13,537 nucleotides of DNA from Hemicentrotus pulcherrimus (GCA_003118195.1 BEXV01004417.1:5822-19358), one strand, 5' to 3'. Shown: positions 1-8,470, counted from the stretch's first letter. Notes: generated by a model from the sequence alone, not told the origin. Program-made: numbers and translations.

Positions 1-27
1 GGGGGGGGGGGGGGGGGGGGGGGGGGG
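1..27. repeat. Poly-G homopolymer at window start
   Basis: The first 27 bases are all G and then change abruptly to ordinary AT-rich sequence. A run this long and pure at the exact edge is more likely a contig-end or sequencing artefact than a biological tract. A 12-G run after a T run at 2378-2389 shows that shorter G tracts do occur inside this DNA. Confidence 0.85.
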
Positions 28-245
28 TCACTTTTGTTTGTTGTTTTGATGTATATACGAAAAGATGTCAAGAAATAAAAGGTTTGTTAGAACTATCATG
101 TTATACATTGGTAAATCGCAATTATCCAACCTCGCGTGTTGATCTCTTTTACAATCCACACAAAGCGCATGTATGCATCATTATACAAGTTACGCTGTCT
201 TTAGTTGTTTATAAATGCATTTTGCTCATACTCTAAAAGGGATCG
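28..245. other. Non-coding stretch, no feature seen
   Basis: AT-rich single-copy-looking sequence. I see no convincing open frame, RNA gene or repeat. Confidence 0.5.
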
Positions 246-261
246 GTGGAAATAAAGTTCA

Positions 262-440
262 AGTTTCTAGTTTCTTTCTTTCTCTCCCTCTCTCTCTTTC
301 TCTCCTACCCTCTCTCGATCTCTCTTTGTATCTGTATTTTTTGTGTGCGACCCATTAACCCCTTTTTCTTTTTTTTTTTCTTCTCTCTATCTCTTTCCAT
401 TTATCTCCTTCCCTTCCCCCTCTATTTCTCCTCATCTGCT
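262..440. repeat. Pyrimidine-rich low-complexity tract (TC/CT)n
   Basis: Nearly all bases on the plus strand are C or T, with several imperfect (CT)n and (TTTC)n runs and T runs. Apparent reading frames through it (F, L and S rich) are products of base composition and are not genes. The tract lies downstream of the LamG gene with respect to that gene's direction. Confidence 0.85.
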
Positions 441-1180
441 GATTTTTTTGTATATTTTTGTTGGTGTACACTTTGACTCCGTTCTATCGCAACCACAAGT
501 GCTGTCTCTTGACAAGGCTCGCCGGGTTGACGTTTATCAGACACGAAATGATTGTTGACATCTATTAACCCGTTCAAAGTGCTGTTTATTATAACATCAC
601 GCCACACCATGAACCTTCCAAGATAAGAACGATTAAGAGGCCCAAAGTGATACCATAACCATCCTTTAGCAGCTTCTTTTCACAAACAATCCAAACATAA
701 AGCATGGCTTATCGAAATCATATTTAGTGTTGGTCTATAACACGACTTCCGATATTGTGATAGGTCCATAAACTTACAGAATAATCATTGATGATTAAAG
801 GGCTAAATTTGTACATGAAAATATTTAATACTAACATTTATCATTTCTTTAACACCAACGCCTTCAAAACCGTTCAGTCAAAAATAATTATATCTCATGG
901 TAATACAGTATTTTGTATTTTTGAAACAAGGCAGTAAAACTTAATTAAACAGCCTAAACCCATATCAAAAGGATAATGTTCTGAAAAATGAACAATAAAG
1001 GTATAACATTATTTATGCTTAAATTATATATTTCATGAAATACCATATTGTTTACATGATTAATGCCAATAATAAAGAAGCCACAATTGTAAAAGGCCTG
1101 GTTCAAAGCTCTCTAACAAAACAAAAATATCTTCTACAATTCCTTGACCAATATACTTCAGAAGAATCGATTTATGGATT
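441..1180. other. Region 3' of the LamG gene; probable 3' UTR in part
   Basis: There are no open frames of note here. Read on the minus strand, this is the sequence after the LamG stop codon, so part of it should be 3' untranslated region. Possible polyadenylation hexamers on the minus strand are ATTAAA at 829-824 and AATAAA at 590-585, about 350 and 590 bases after the stop. Neither is supported by anything except the hexamer itself. Confidence 0.4.
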
Positions 1181-1803
1181 TTAAAGACATGGATGGTTGG
1201 CCATATTTTGAACCTCGACCGCAGTGAGAACTCGGCCATAGATCTTGACCTCGTCAATCAAGCCATAGAAATACTCATTACTTTTCCCTTGACCTGCTTG
1301 ACCAATAGTGACCGGTGTATTGCGTGAAAGAATAGGGCCAGTGCAACAGTTCTGGTTGTTCGCTGTCTGCTGCTGACCATTGAGGTAGTAGAGCAAGGTA
1401 GACCCGTCATAAGTCATGGTCACGTGGTTCCAGGTGTTCCGCAAAGCGACAAGATTTGAGTAGTCCCAGGTTGTACCCGCAGCGGTTGTAATGACACCAC
1501 CGCCCAACATCTGACCGCTGTTCTCCCGGCCCATTCTTATCTCCCAGCTCCCTGTAGTATAATACCCATTATTGACGATGCCCTGGTAGTTCCCCCAATC
1601 ACCGGTGCGCTTGAACCATACACTAACACTGAACTCCGTGCCCCAGGCGAAGTTGGCAAACGACTGGACGCTCATTTTAGACGCACCGTTAAAGGACGCG
1701 GCCTGACCGCATTGGCCAGCCGCGTAAGAAACATCGCCGGTCGTGGTTCCGTCGCGGTTGTTACCGGAGCTGTCAGTAACGTCTCCCTCAAACGGGTAGT
1801 AAG
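1181..1803 (-). CDS. Exon 2: Laminin_G_3 / ConA-like lectin domain of a secreted protein
   Basis: This exon encodes one complete LamG-like jelly-roll domain (Laminin_G_3, Pfam PF13385 type), numbered here on the spliced 247-residue protein. Visible family landmarks are YYPFEG then DSSGNNRDG at 42-59, FSVSVWFKR at 98-106, WNHVTMTYDG at 165-174, a YYLNGQ hairpin at 179-184, and YGLIDEVKIYGRVL at 220-233. Cysteines are at 72, 193, 194 and 246. The domain ends about six residues before the TAA stop (1183-1181), so it is the C-terminus. The exon start is set by a minus-strand acceptor, a pyrimidine-rich tract ending TTCTTCCAG, with AG at 1805-1804. The open frame continues upstream to 1867, but only from a TTG, with no ATG, and that part is intron. 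The exon is GC-richer than its AT-rich surroundings. Such domains bind carbohydrate or protein ligands outside the cell; the ligand cannot be told from the sequence. It may be a terminal exon of a larger modular gene, but exon 1 fits it directly. Confidence 0.92.
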
Positions 1804-2840
1804 CTGGAAGAAAAGCATGAGGAAAATACAAAGGCATCACAGCAGGAAAAATATTTTTTTCCGACAAGCAACTAACAGAAAAAACATTCTTATCTTCAAA
1901 TTTGAGGTTTAAGCTAAAAGCTAGTTTGAAAACTGTGGATTTTGCGAGAGATTATCCAAACAAGCTAAAGAAATAGGCTTGGAAATTGCTCTCAAAGCGG
2001 CTTTGATACTCTGACTCTCTGGAATTGTGTTCCGATGTCTACTGCTCAATGAACCAGTCTTCGGGTTAGAGTTACGATTTGAATTTTAGTTGAGGTTAAA
2101 AGTTGTTGTTAGGTTTTGGATGTATTTAATACTTTTTTTCGGCTAGTCTATAAAAATGGTCTTGGAACAGTGTTTACAGGAGCACGTTTCCTAAAACGCA
2201 TATTTTGTAGTTTTTGAACTACTTAACACAATATGCGGACAGAAAATAACAGAACATCTTTAATACGTATAGGATAACGAGTTATGCTTCCTTAGGTTAA
2301 TGCTCCCCTAGCATTCTGATTATACTGATTACTATTTTATTCATAATTCTTTGTTTAATCTTTCAATTGTTTTTTTAGGGGGGGGGGGGTATAATGACGT
2401 ATGTTAAATTATATTATAACATTTTCTTTAAATTCATGGTCATTTCATTATCATATTCTTCTACCTCATGCGAAAAATAAATAATATTGATAATATATAT
2501 ATGTACATGTATGCGGAGATCGCTGTGTCGCGAGAGGAAGGAAGGAAGGAATGAAAGAAGGGCAAGGGAGTGTTGAACCAATATCAAAAACGAATTTAGA
2601 CAAGTTATTTAAACCCTCAGATTTTAAAATGTACAAAATATTGTCAATCTCGATTTTTCATAATTCTTTTCTTGTAAATTCCTCTAGCGTTTTAAGGGAC
2701 GATTATGTGAGCAGAGTTTGGACCCTTTATGGTGAACTGTAACTTGTGACCCAGACCTGTACCCACAATACTTCAGTGATCATGTCATTTTTGTTATAAA
2801 AAGGAAGGAAGAAAAGAGAGGCGGAATATTATCAACTCAC
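1804..2840 (-). other. Phase-1 GT-AG intron of the LamG gene
   Basis: The donor at 2840 reads G|GTGAGT on the minus strand, an excellent match to the animal consensus. The acceptor at 1804 reads TTCTTCCAG|CT after a pyrimidine-rich stretch. The donor leaves one base of a codon (G) and the acceptor supplies two (CT), giving GCT (Ala 41) with the frame open on both sides. Phase 1 is the usual phase around extracellular modules. Inside are a 12-G run (2378-2389), AT-rich sequence and a GGAAGGAAGGAA stretch near 2536. I saw no further exon in it. Confidence 0.7.
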
Positions 2841-2961
2841 CAATCAAGCAATCATGAGGGCAGGAAGAACACGCCATCACCGTTGATATCATAAACATGA
2901 TCGTCGCTAGGAGGGCTATAAAATTGTTTATTTTTGGCGAACTATAATAGATAAGAAACAT
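2841..2961 (-). CDS. Exon 1: signal peptide and Cys-rich linker of the LamG protein
   Basis: The exon starts at ATG 2961-2959 in a good eukaryotic context (CAGAAAATG, A at -3) and ends at the GTGAGT donor. It encodes 40 residues plus one base. Residues 1-13 are a polar, basic n-region, 14-28 a hydrophobic core (FIALLATIMFMISTV), and VMA|CSSC gives a likely cleavage after Ala30 with Val at -3 and Ala at -1. The mature protein would begin CSSCPHDCLI and run straight into the LamG domain. The frame stays open upstream to 2988, but that codon is TTG, not ATG. The pairing with exon 2 rests on strand, spacing, splice-site quality and matching phase 1. The exon has no homology support of its own and short hydrophobic frames are common in AT-rich DNA, so it is less certain than exon 2. 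Another exon could intervene. Confidence 0.62.
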
Positions 2962-3045
2962 TTTCTGACTGTGGTTATTATTATGCAAAAGACGTAGATG
3001 AAGAGTCAGATCGGGGAGTTCTCAATATAATTAAAATTATGAAAG
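2962..3045 (-). promoter_or_regulatory. Putative 5' UTR and TATA-like promoter of the LamG gene
   Basis: On the minus strand, ATTATATTGAGAAC (3031-3018) lies about 60-70 bases upstream of the proposed ATG, the right range for a TATA-like element followed by a short leader. The same 14 bases recur in the diverged second copy at 6177-6164. The placement is inferred from spacing and conservation, and no start site is shown directly. Confidence 0.3.
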
Positions 3046-3138
3046 TTAGTAACATATTGTGAACATTCATTGCCAGTTTAATGTTAAAAGTGACCATTTA
3101 ATTGACGTATTCGGGATAATTCTGAAGTAGCATATGTC

Positions 3139-3336
3139 CTTACTTGCAAAATCTAACTTTTACCAGGGTATGTAATAGTTTAAACGTCTATGAACGTGGG
3201 CGAAGTCAAATTTTAAAAGCATAATATAATATAATATATATAATATAAAACATAATAATAACCTTGATAATTCAAATTGTACACAAATGGTTTATCAGCA
3301 TAGAATTGGACGATTTAATACATACAAAATCCCTGC
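3139..3336 (+). repeat. Short diverged direct repeat, copy B1
   Basis: Matches 3886-4048. Shared blocks in order are CTTACTTG, TATGAACGTGGGCGAAGTCAAATTTTAAAA against TTGAACATGGTCAAGGTCACATTTTAAAA, GATAATTCAAA against GATGATTCAAA, TTTATCAGCATAGAA against TTTATCAGTATAGAA, and GACGATT. Copy B1 carries an added (ATATA)-rich stretch at about 3221-3250. Confidence 0.65.
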
Positions 3337-3885
3337 TTTTACTAACACTATGATTTAACAGTCTCACTGTATCAAAATATTTCTGAATATGGTAAAAAGT
3401 TTTACTCGGTAGAAAACTCAAAGCTATCAATTTCTGTATCGTTCAGAGCATAGCGACTTGACAGTTATTAAGTGTATGCGCATTAGGCATTACTTTTATT
3501 GATATCAATCATTTGAATTTTGTTTGTTCACGAAATGCATAGTTTTAGTTTGATGAAAATAATATTTTTTTTTTTCAAAAACAACAATACACAACGAAAC
3601 CAAGTTTTGCTTACCCCATACTGTAGAATTAATGAGAAGTGGCTCTTGCACGAGATGACTGTTACTGACAAGTGTTGTCTTGAGAACAATTAAAGTGATA
3701 TTGAATTGAAAACAGGACCTATACTTTATTTTATTCTAGTTACGTAAACACCATGTACAGATGACGGTAGGTATATTCAAGGACAAAGGAGTTTAGATCC
3801 GGTACAAGAGAAATTAAAAAGAAATCAATACAAGAATACCAGCACGCATGTCCACTCGACTGGTATCTGATAGAGATTGAACACT

Positions 3886-4048
3886 CTTACTTGTTTGAAG
3901 TGAACAGAAGATAATTTGTATAGGACAGCCGTGTCTTTGAACATGGTCAAGGTCACATTTTAAAAACACATATATACCTAGATGATTCAAACGATAAAAA
4001 ATGATTTATCAGTATAGAACATGACGATTCTATACACAACAAAATTAT
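3886..4048 (+). repeat. Short diverged direct repeat, copy B2
   Basis: Second copy of the 3139-3336 segment, offset by about 715-747 bases. It lacks the AT-dinucleotide expansion of copy B1. No coding capacity was seen in either copy. Confidence 0.65.
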
Positions 4049-4404
4049 CATTGATGAAATGGTGGTCGCTCTCTTGAACTAGAACATGTGCACTTTTTTA
4101 AAACCTGTGCATGTTAGCTTAAAATAGATATTAAATATTTATGAAATAATAATTTATAAAAATGATTATTGCTGTTTTTTTATTTGGTAGATCAATGTGT
4201 GATTGAATGTATTTAGTATGTTGGTCAATATTTGTAGCCCCAGGACAGCAAGAGTAAATTTCAATGTATTATGTTTATCAATACTTTATCTGACTTCTTT
4301 TCTAACCCAATATTTCTAGTATTTTTAATATTTGTAAGATATTGGTTTCTAGTTGTTCAAATGACCCTTTTTTCAGATTAACCCCGTATGAATGAACAAA
4401 TAAT
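4049..4404. other. AT-rich stretch, no feature seen
   Basis: No convincing frame, RNA gene or repeat was recognised between repeat copy B2 and the ACT-rich block. Confidence 0.4.
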
Positions 4405-4740
4405 AAAGTAACTACAGCAACAACTACTACTACAAAGACGACTACACTGCTACGGCTACTTTTACTATTAATCTTATACTGATACTACTACTGCTCCCAC
4501 TAATACTACTTATAATGATAATGATAATGATTATAATAATGATAATGACAATGATAGATATAATAATACATGTACTACTACTACTACTACTACTACTATT
4601 TCTACAACAACTACGACTAAAATTAGGACTTGGACTACGACTACAACTACTATTACAACTAAGCTACGGCTGTTAATATATACTACTATCATCGCTACTG
4701 TACAACCAGACTCAACTACTACTAGTAACAATTCTACTGC
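4405..4740. repeat. ACT/AAT-rich low-complexity block
   Basis: Imperfect (ACT)n and (ACA/ACG)n trinucleotides dominate, with a (GATAAT)n patch at about 4515-4556 and a pure (CTA)n run near 4573-4599. The minus-strand frame through it reads as long valine runs, which is a composition effect and not a protein. The plus strand is strongly depleted in G except in ACG and GACT interruptions. Confidence 0.85.
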
Positions 4741-5520
4741 TGCAACTTAGACCATTCGTGATCACTGAGGTTGTCTTATCATAAGCAACACTTTTCCTTC
4801 TTAAAGGGTTTGTGCCTAAAAAACAAGGCTCGCCTCTTCTTTATTCGTAACCATGACCCTCATCCATTATTATATTCATATATTATTTTTATATTTTATA
4901 TAGTATCCAATACTTATACTAATAGTTGTAGTATACGGCCATGGCAATGACCGGTTATGCATTATCTTCAAGATCGTTAGAGTTAAACAAATGAATAAAT
5001 AAAGATCTCAGTTAAGCCTTTGTCCATGTGATCAGTATGTGCACGATATGCAAAGGTTGGCAAAATATATTAACAAACACAATTTATGAAATTCGGAACT
5101 TCGAACAAATTTTATGCCTAGTGATTCGGACTTCAATATTTTTTGGGGAAGTAGGTTAAATAATTGATATGTAGTGTGCATGTGTGTTCACGATACATGA
5201 TGGCAGTTCGATGGATGATGACATTATCCTACACCTATCAACAGATGGCGCTGATGGATTAAAATGAGTTTGAGGGCGGGTGACATCCAAATATAAGCTG
5301 ATTCCAAGAGATGTGCAAGGCTGCATACAACTCACTTTTTGTTATTTAAACATCCAAATATTTGTCACAGATTTTTAAAAAGTTCTAAAAAATAATTTCA
5401 TTAGACATGCTAATAAGATCCAACCTAATACAATGCTCCAGATCTTATTCATCTTATGACATCATCTATCAATCATTAGTTAGCTAACAAGAGACATTGG
5501 TATGTAGCTTCACCAGAGCT
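4741..5520. other. AT-rich stretch, no feature seen
   Basis: No gene, RNA gene or clear repeat was recognised here. It contains only short AT runs. Confidence 0.4.
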
Positions 5521-5529
5521 GACCACCTG

Positions 5530-5570
5530 TATACAATAGACCATACAATACAATACCATACAATAGGAGT
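5530..5570. repeat. Short ACAATA/CCATACAATA tandem repeat
   Basis: Imperfect repeats of ACAATA and CCATACAATA in about 40 bases, ending CAATAGGAG. It is a simple-sequence patch with no sign of a gene. Confidence 0.7.
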
Positions 5571-5680
5571 TGCAATGTCAGACGTGCTGTAGCATCACCA
5601 GGAGAAGGAAGGTAATGTGGAGGTATTGTATGAACAAATTCTTTTGTGAGCATGTGCTGCGCTGAACTGCATTCAACAAA

Positions 5681-5815
5681 TAATAATAAGAAAAAGAATA
5701 TTTAATTTGTATATAGCGCTTAATACAAATGTCTCTTAGCGCTTTACAATTATACTATTACCCCGGTCATTGGATTCAGTGCTTGCCCGCACACACATAG
5801 AATTAAGAAAAGTCA
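5681..5815 (+). repeat. Dispersed-repeat fragment with TATATAGCGC end
   Basis: Starts with an AATAATAATAAG tail, then TATATAGCGCTTAATAC, TTAGCGCTTTACAA, TATTACCCCGGTCATTGG and CCCGCACACACA. This combination resembles an interspersed repeat I recall from marine invertebrate and deuterostome genomes, where AATAAT tails abut TATATAGCGC. I cannot name the family from memory with confidence. No tRNA-type promoter boxes were identified. Confidence 0.45.
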
Positions 5816-5974
5816 CCTTACCATTTAAACTAGAGTTCTCCAATTTTCGAATGAACTAACACTTGTTAAACTCGTTTCAATTTTAGCCGACAAAGGTTCA
5901 CATTTTTCCGTGCACCAGAAGATCAGGGATCAAGTTTGTTTGCGATTTGCTCTAATATTTCTAACAAAGGAGAA

Positions 5975-6650
5975 ATAATGTTGGCCCTCTACGGTAAACG
6001 GTAAATAAAGACCCAGACCCAGACCTGTAACCACAATACTGCATTGATGATGTCATCCTTTTGATTAAACCAAGATTATAACCATTTATGTTTGTGGTTA
6101 TTGTTTGACAATCCGTTTAAGTGAGAACACAACGAAACCGAAAAAGCAGGGCCAGAGTTGGTTGTTCTCAATATAATCTATATTATCAGGGGATGATTAC
6201 GAAACCCATAACATTTCATGAACATTCATCGCCTCTTTAATAAATTGAGGTCATCATTCGATTGAAGTATTGGTAATTGTAGTAGAGGATGACCTACAAT
6301 AATACACGTACCTTAGCATTTTACAAACACTTTAATTGAACATTTTTGATGAAGTGATATTTTCTTTTTAAGGTGAGAACTTTAGCACGAAATACAATTT
6401 CAATATTATTATATAAACAATAAGTGCAGAGAAGGCCTCGATAATTGATATGCGCTATAAAAATTAATCTGTATTATTGTTATTATCATTTCGTGTTTTG
6501 TACACGACATGTATAGTTCGTAGCCTATGCTGGAGTGGAAACAATATCATATCATCTGTTCATTGATAATGACATACAAAACCAAACCGAGATCTCTCAC
6601 AAACTGCATAATTAATGAGAAGTGGCTTGTGCACGAGATGATAGTAAATC
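5975..6650 (+). repeat. Diverged duplication, copy A2 (lacks exon 1)
   Basis: Second copy of 2715-3670 in the same orientation. Shared blocks are at 6019-6039, 6094-6102, 6164-6177, near 6218-6228, near 6480-6525 and 6611-6642. Between the 6056 block and GTGGTTATT there are only about 38 bases, against about 180 in copy A1, so the stretch that holds the signal-peptide exon and its donor is missing here. It is either lost in A2 or inserted in A1. Confidence 0.7.
6446..6490 (-). repeat. GCGCTATA repeat end with ATT-rich tail
   Basis: TGCGCTATAAAAATTAATCT followed by ATTATTGTTATTATC is close to the reverse complement of the repeat end at 5681-5718 (AATAATAATAAG ... TAATTTGTATATAGCGC). The two ends therefore face each other. 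It is the common TATAGCGC plus ATT-tail boundary, and the body of the element is not evident. Confidence 0.45.
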
Positions 6651-6690
6651 ACACATAAATCTAAGATTTACTGCGAGGTATTATTTCCAT

Positions 6691-6706
6691 CTCTCTCTCT
6701 CTCTCT
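6691..6706. repeat. (CT)n microsatellite
   Basis: Eight CT units, followed by G and a T-rich stretch. Confidence 0.9.
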
Positions 6707-7073
6707 GTTTTTTGATTTTTTATATTTTTATATACAATTATATGCTAACAAATAACACGGAATCAACTCTACGAAGCTATATTTTCCAATGAAAGCACTT
6801 GATAAAACCCTTTTTCTATCCTCCATTCAACAGGATCAATATCCGTCAAAAATCTCGACACATTTCGCAACCACTGTGAAAATTGTATTTGAATAGCGCC
6901 ACCACTACAATTGAATCGAGTGATTAGCTGACGGTATACCGATCTTTGTAAAACTATTTTTCCATTACGTTTAGCCTACCGTTCCTTATCGTTATGTTCA
7001 GTTGAAAGTTGGCAGCTGTATTTGGACTCGCGAATATGTGTTCCACCGCCTTCTCCAATACTAATTCATTTTA
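6707..7073. other. Non-coding stretch, no feature seen
   Basis: No convincing frame or repeat. The sequence just before 7074 is the only candidate leader for the open segment that follows. Confidence 0.4.
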
Positions 7074-7445
7074 ATGGAGATCTCCTTCACACGGCGTACA
7101 AGAACATACATTTTTGAAATTCCTGATTCTGATTTACAAGCAGTGATTGAAAGCTTTTTAAAGACATTTCTCGCTCAGGGGACGTGGATAAGCTGACACC
7201 ATTCTAGAAGGAGGCTCATTTGCAGAAAGCATAATAAATGGTACAGGAAGTGAATCGAGTGATGGAGATCTACATACTTCATACACCTTTTATAATGAAC
7301 AGGACAGCAATCTGCATCATCATAAAATCGTAATATAGTTGAATCTATGGTAAAAGACAAATGGGGAGCAGCTATTTTAAGACAAGAATGGAAGAAACAA
7401 AGGAGTGTAAAAGACTTGATTATGAAACTAAATCCATACTTATAA
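7074..7445 (+). pseudogene. Interrupted coding-like segments, unknown family
   Basis: Three plus-strand open segments follow one another. 7074-7193 starts with ATG and has 40 codons, including TRRTRTYIFEIPDSDLQAV. 7192-7335 is in the +1 frame with 48 codons, including FAESIINGTGSESSDGDLH. From 7347 the first frame resumes with ATG and 32 codons, including KDKWGAAILRQEWKKQRSV, ending TAA 7443-7445. The residues are mixed and charged, unlike the I/F/Y-rich noise nearby, so this may be a decayed gene with two compensating frameshifts or small exons of a live one. I see no good splice sites at the switches. I recognise no family. A 98-residue frame on the opposite strand (7471-7175) looks like a shadow of it. 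Confidence 0.3.
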
Positions 7446-7624
7446 TTTCTCCTCCTTCCAAGACTCTTCATATTTTTGATAGCGCCATATAACTATCAAT
7501 AATACAAATCGAACAAGAAGTTTCTTTGACTAATGTTCATTGATAAATTTGCACTACTTGTACTTTACAGGGAATCTACGATTTGAAAAAGCCTAGTATT
7601 TGCCAAAAACCTCATTAAGAAGAA

Positions 7625-7966
7625 ATGAGAAATACCACTGACTACCATCGAATAAGGAAAGAGAAATTGTTATCCATACTTTGTTTATATGTCTTGATTA
7701 ATATATTGCGCCACAAAAATCCTGGATCTAAGAAGTATGTATGGAGGAGAAAAGATTTAAAGAGCCAGCAAAAGTTGGTTTACTATCGCAAGAGTGTGTC
7801 GAGATTTTGTATCACATTATTATTCCTTATTCATTATCTACATTGTTATTATTCATCTCTACAGATCACTCAGAGATTAGTCGATTGGAATTTGAAAAAT
7901 GAAGAACCAGACGATGGATATTGGAAGTCCGATGATTCTCTATGTTCAGGTTTTGTGAATCCTTAA
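7625..7966 (+). CDS. Hypothetical 113-residue ORF, possibly partly an exon
   Basis: An ATG-started frame of 113 residues with a basic first half (RIRKEK, KKYVWRRKDLKSQQK), a hydrophobic middle (about residues 61-77) and an acidic, Trp-containing end (VDWNLKNEEPDDGYWKSDD). A good plus-strand acceptor, CATCTCTACAG, falls at 7863-7864. Only the last 33 residues (7865-7966, from ITQRL) may be real exon, with the hydrophobic middle being the translated pyrimidine tract of an intron. A GTATGT donor-like site lies at about 7735. It is on the same strand as the interrupted segments at 7074-7445 and could belong to the same gene. No family is recognised. Confidence 0.25.
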   Translation: MRNTTDYHRIRKEKLLSILCLYVLINILRHKNPGSKKYVWRRKDLKSQQKLVYYRKSVSRFCITLLFLIHYLHCYYSSLQITQRLVDWNLKNEEPDDGYWKSDDSLCSGFVNP

Positions 7967-8430
7967 AAAGAAAGAGATTGATGACTTTTTTATTGTGGAG
8001 AAAAGAATTTGCTTTATTTAACACCAGGTTTTCACGGGAACGTCTAAAGTTCAAAGTACGACGATGACACACTAGCAAATAGTAAGAAGAAAGTAAACAG
8101 ATGAAAAAGAAGGGAAAGAACAAAAGAAAAAAAAAACGAGTGATGATGCACAAATATATATGATCAGTAGGGAAATGAAACTGCAGCAAATTCCTAATCA
8201 TTCTTTCACATATGCCCTGCAGGGTAAGAATTCAATCAGTCGCTGTTAATATTTTGGGCCTAAAAACTTTGGACAAAGAGTTATGGAAACTAACCTGGCA
8301 GAGTGACGTCTACACTTTCTTACAAAATTAGATTCTTTGGTTGGCAAAACAATCCTCCCTAGGTTAGTTGGGGCTGGTTTTGGTTCTGAGTAAGGTTTTA
8401 TGAAAGACCATTCAAGCTGGCAACTTTAGT
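7967..8430. other. Non-coding stretch, no feature seen
   Basis: AT-rich with A runs at about 8103-8135. The minus-strand frame through 8201-7866 is F/L/Y-rich, reads through those runs, and is not a credible gene. Confidence 0.4.
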
Positions 8431-8470
8431 TCTTTCTCTGACAGACACACACAAACAGACAAGCGAATAC

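Larger units (their letters stand above)
2715..3670 (+). repeat. Diverged duplication, copy A1 (contains LamG exon 1)
   Basis: This copy shares ordered blocks with 5975-6650. One is CCAGACCTGTACCCACAATACT at 2751 with the same run at 6019 (CCAGACCTGTAACCACAATACT). Others are GTGGTTATT at 2971, GTTCTCAATATAAT at 3018, GAACATTCAT near 3061, a stretch near 3510-3550, and ATTAATGAGAAGTGGCT plus TGCACGAGATGA at 3628-3658. Blocks keep order and orientation with an offset shrinking from about 3,270 to 2,980 bases, so the copies differ by indels. Exon 1 lies in a segment found only in this copy. It may be a segmental duplication or two copies of an undescribed interspersed element. Confidence 0.75.

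Noticed and set aside
246..610. Three frames (246-476, 343-558, 422-610) in the left flank
   Set aside because: The first two are translations of a pyrimidine-rich low-complexity tract and the third is a short antisense frame of random composition.
1099..1112. GGTTCAAAG as a possible tRNA T-loop
   Set aside because: No matching acceptor or anticodon stems or A-box at the expected distance on either strand.
1804..1867. N-terminal extension of the LamG open frame to 1867 as coding sequence
   Set aside because: The first codon is TTG, not ATG, and the stretch is a polypyrimidine tract ending in CAG on the minus strand, which is an intron 3' end.
1712..1912. 66-codon plus-strand frame
   Set aside because: Antisense of the LamG exon and its acceptor region; no independent support.
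2962..2988. Start of exon 1 at 2988
   Set aside because: The codon at 2988-2986 is TTG. The first ATG in frame is 2961-2959, with A at -3.
4531..4731. Valine-rich minus-strand frame
   Set aside because: Artefact of the ACT/AAC trinucleotide block.
7175..7471. 98-codon minus-strand frame
   Set aside because: Rich in C, H, F and L as expected opposite a charged plus-strand reading; no acceptable signal, domain or splice structure.
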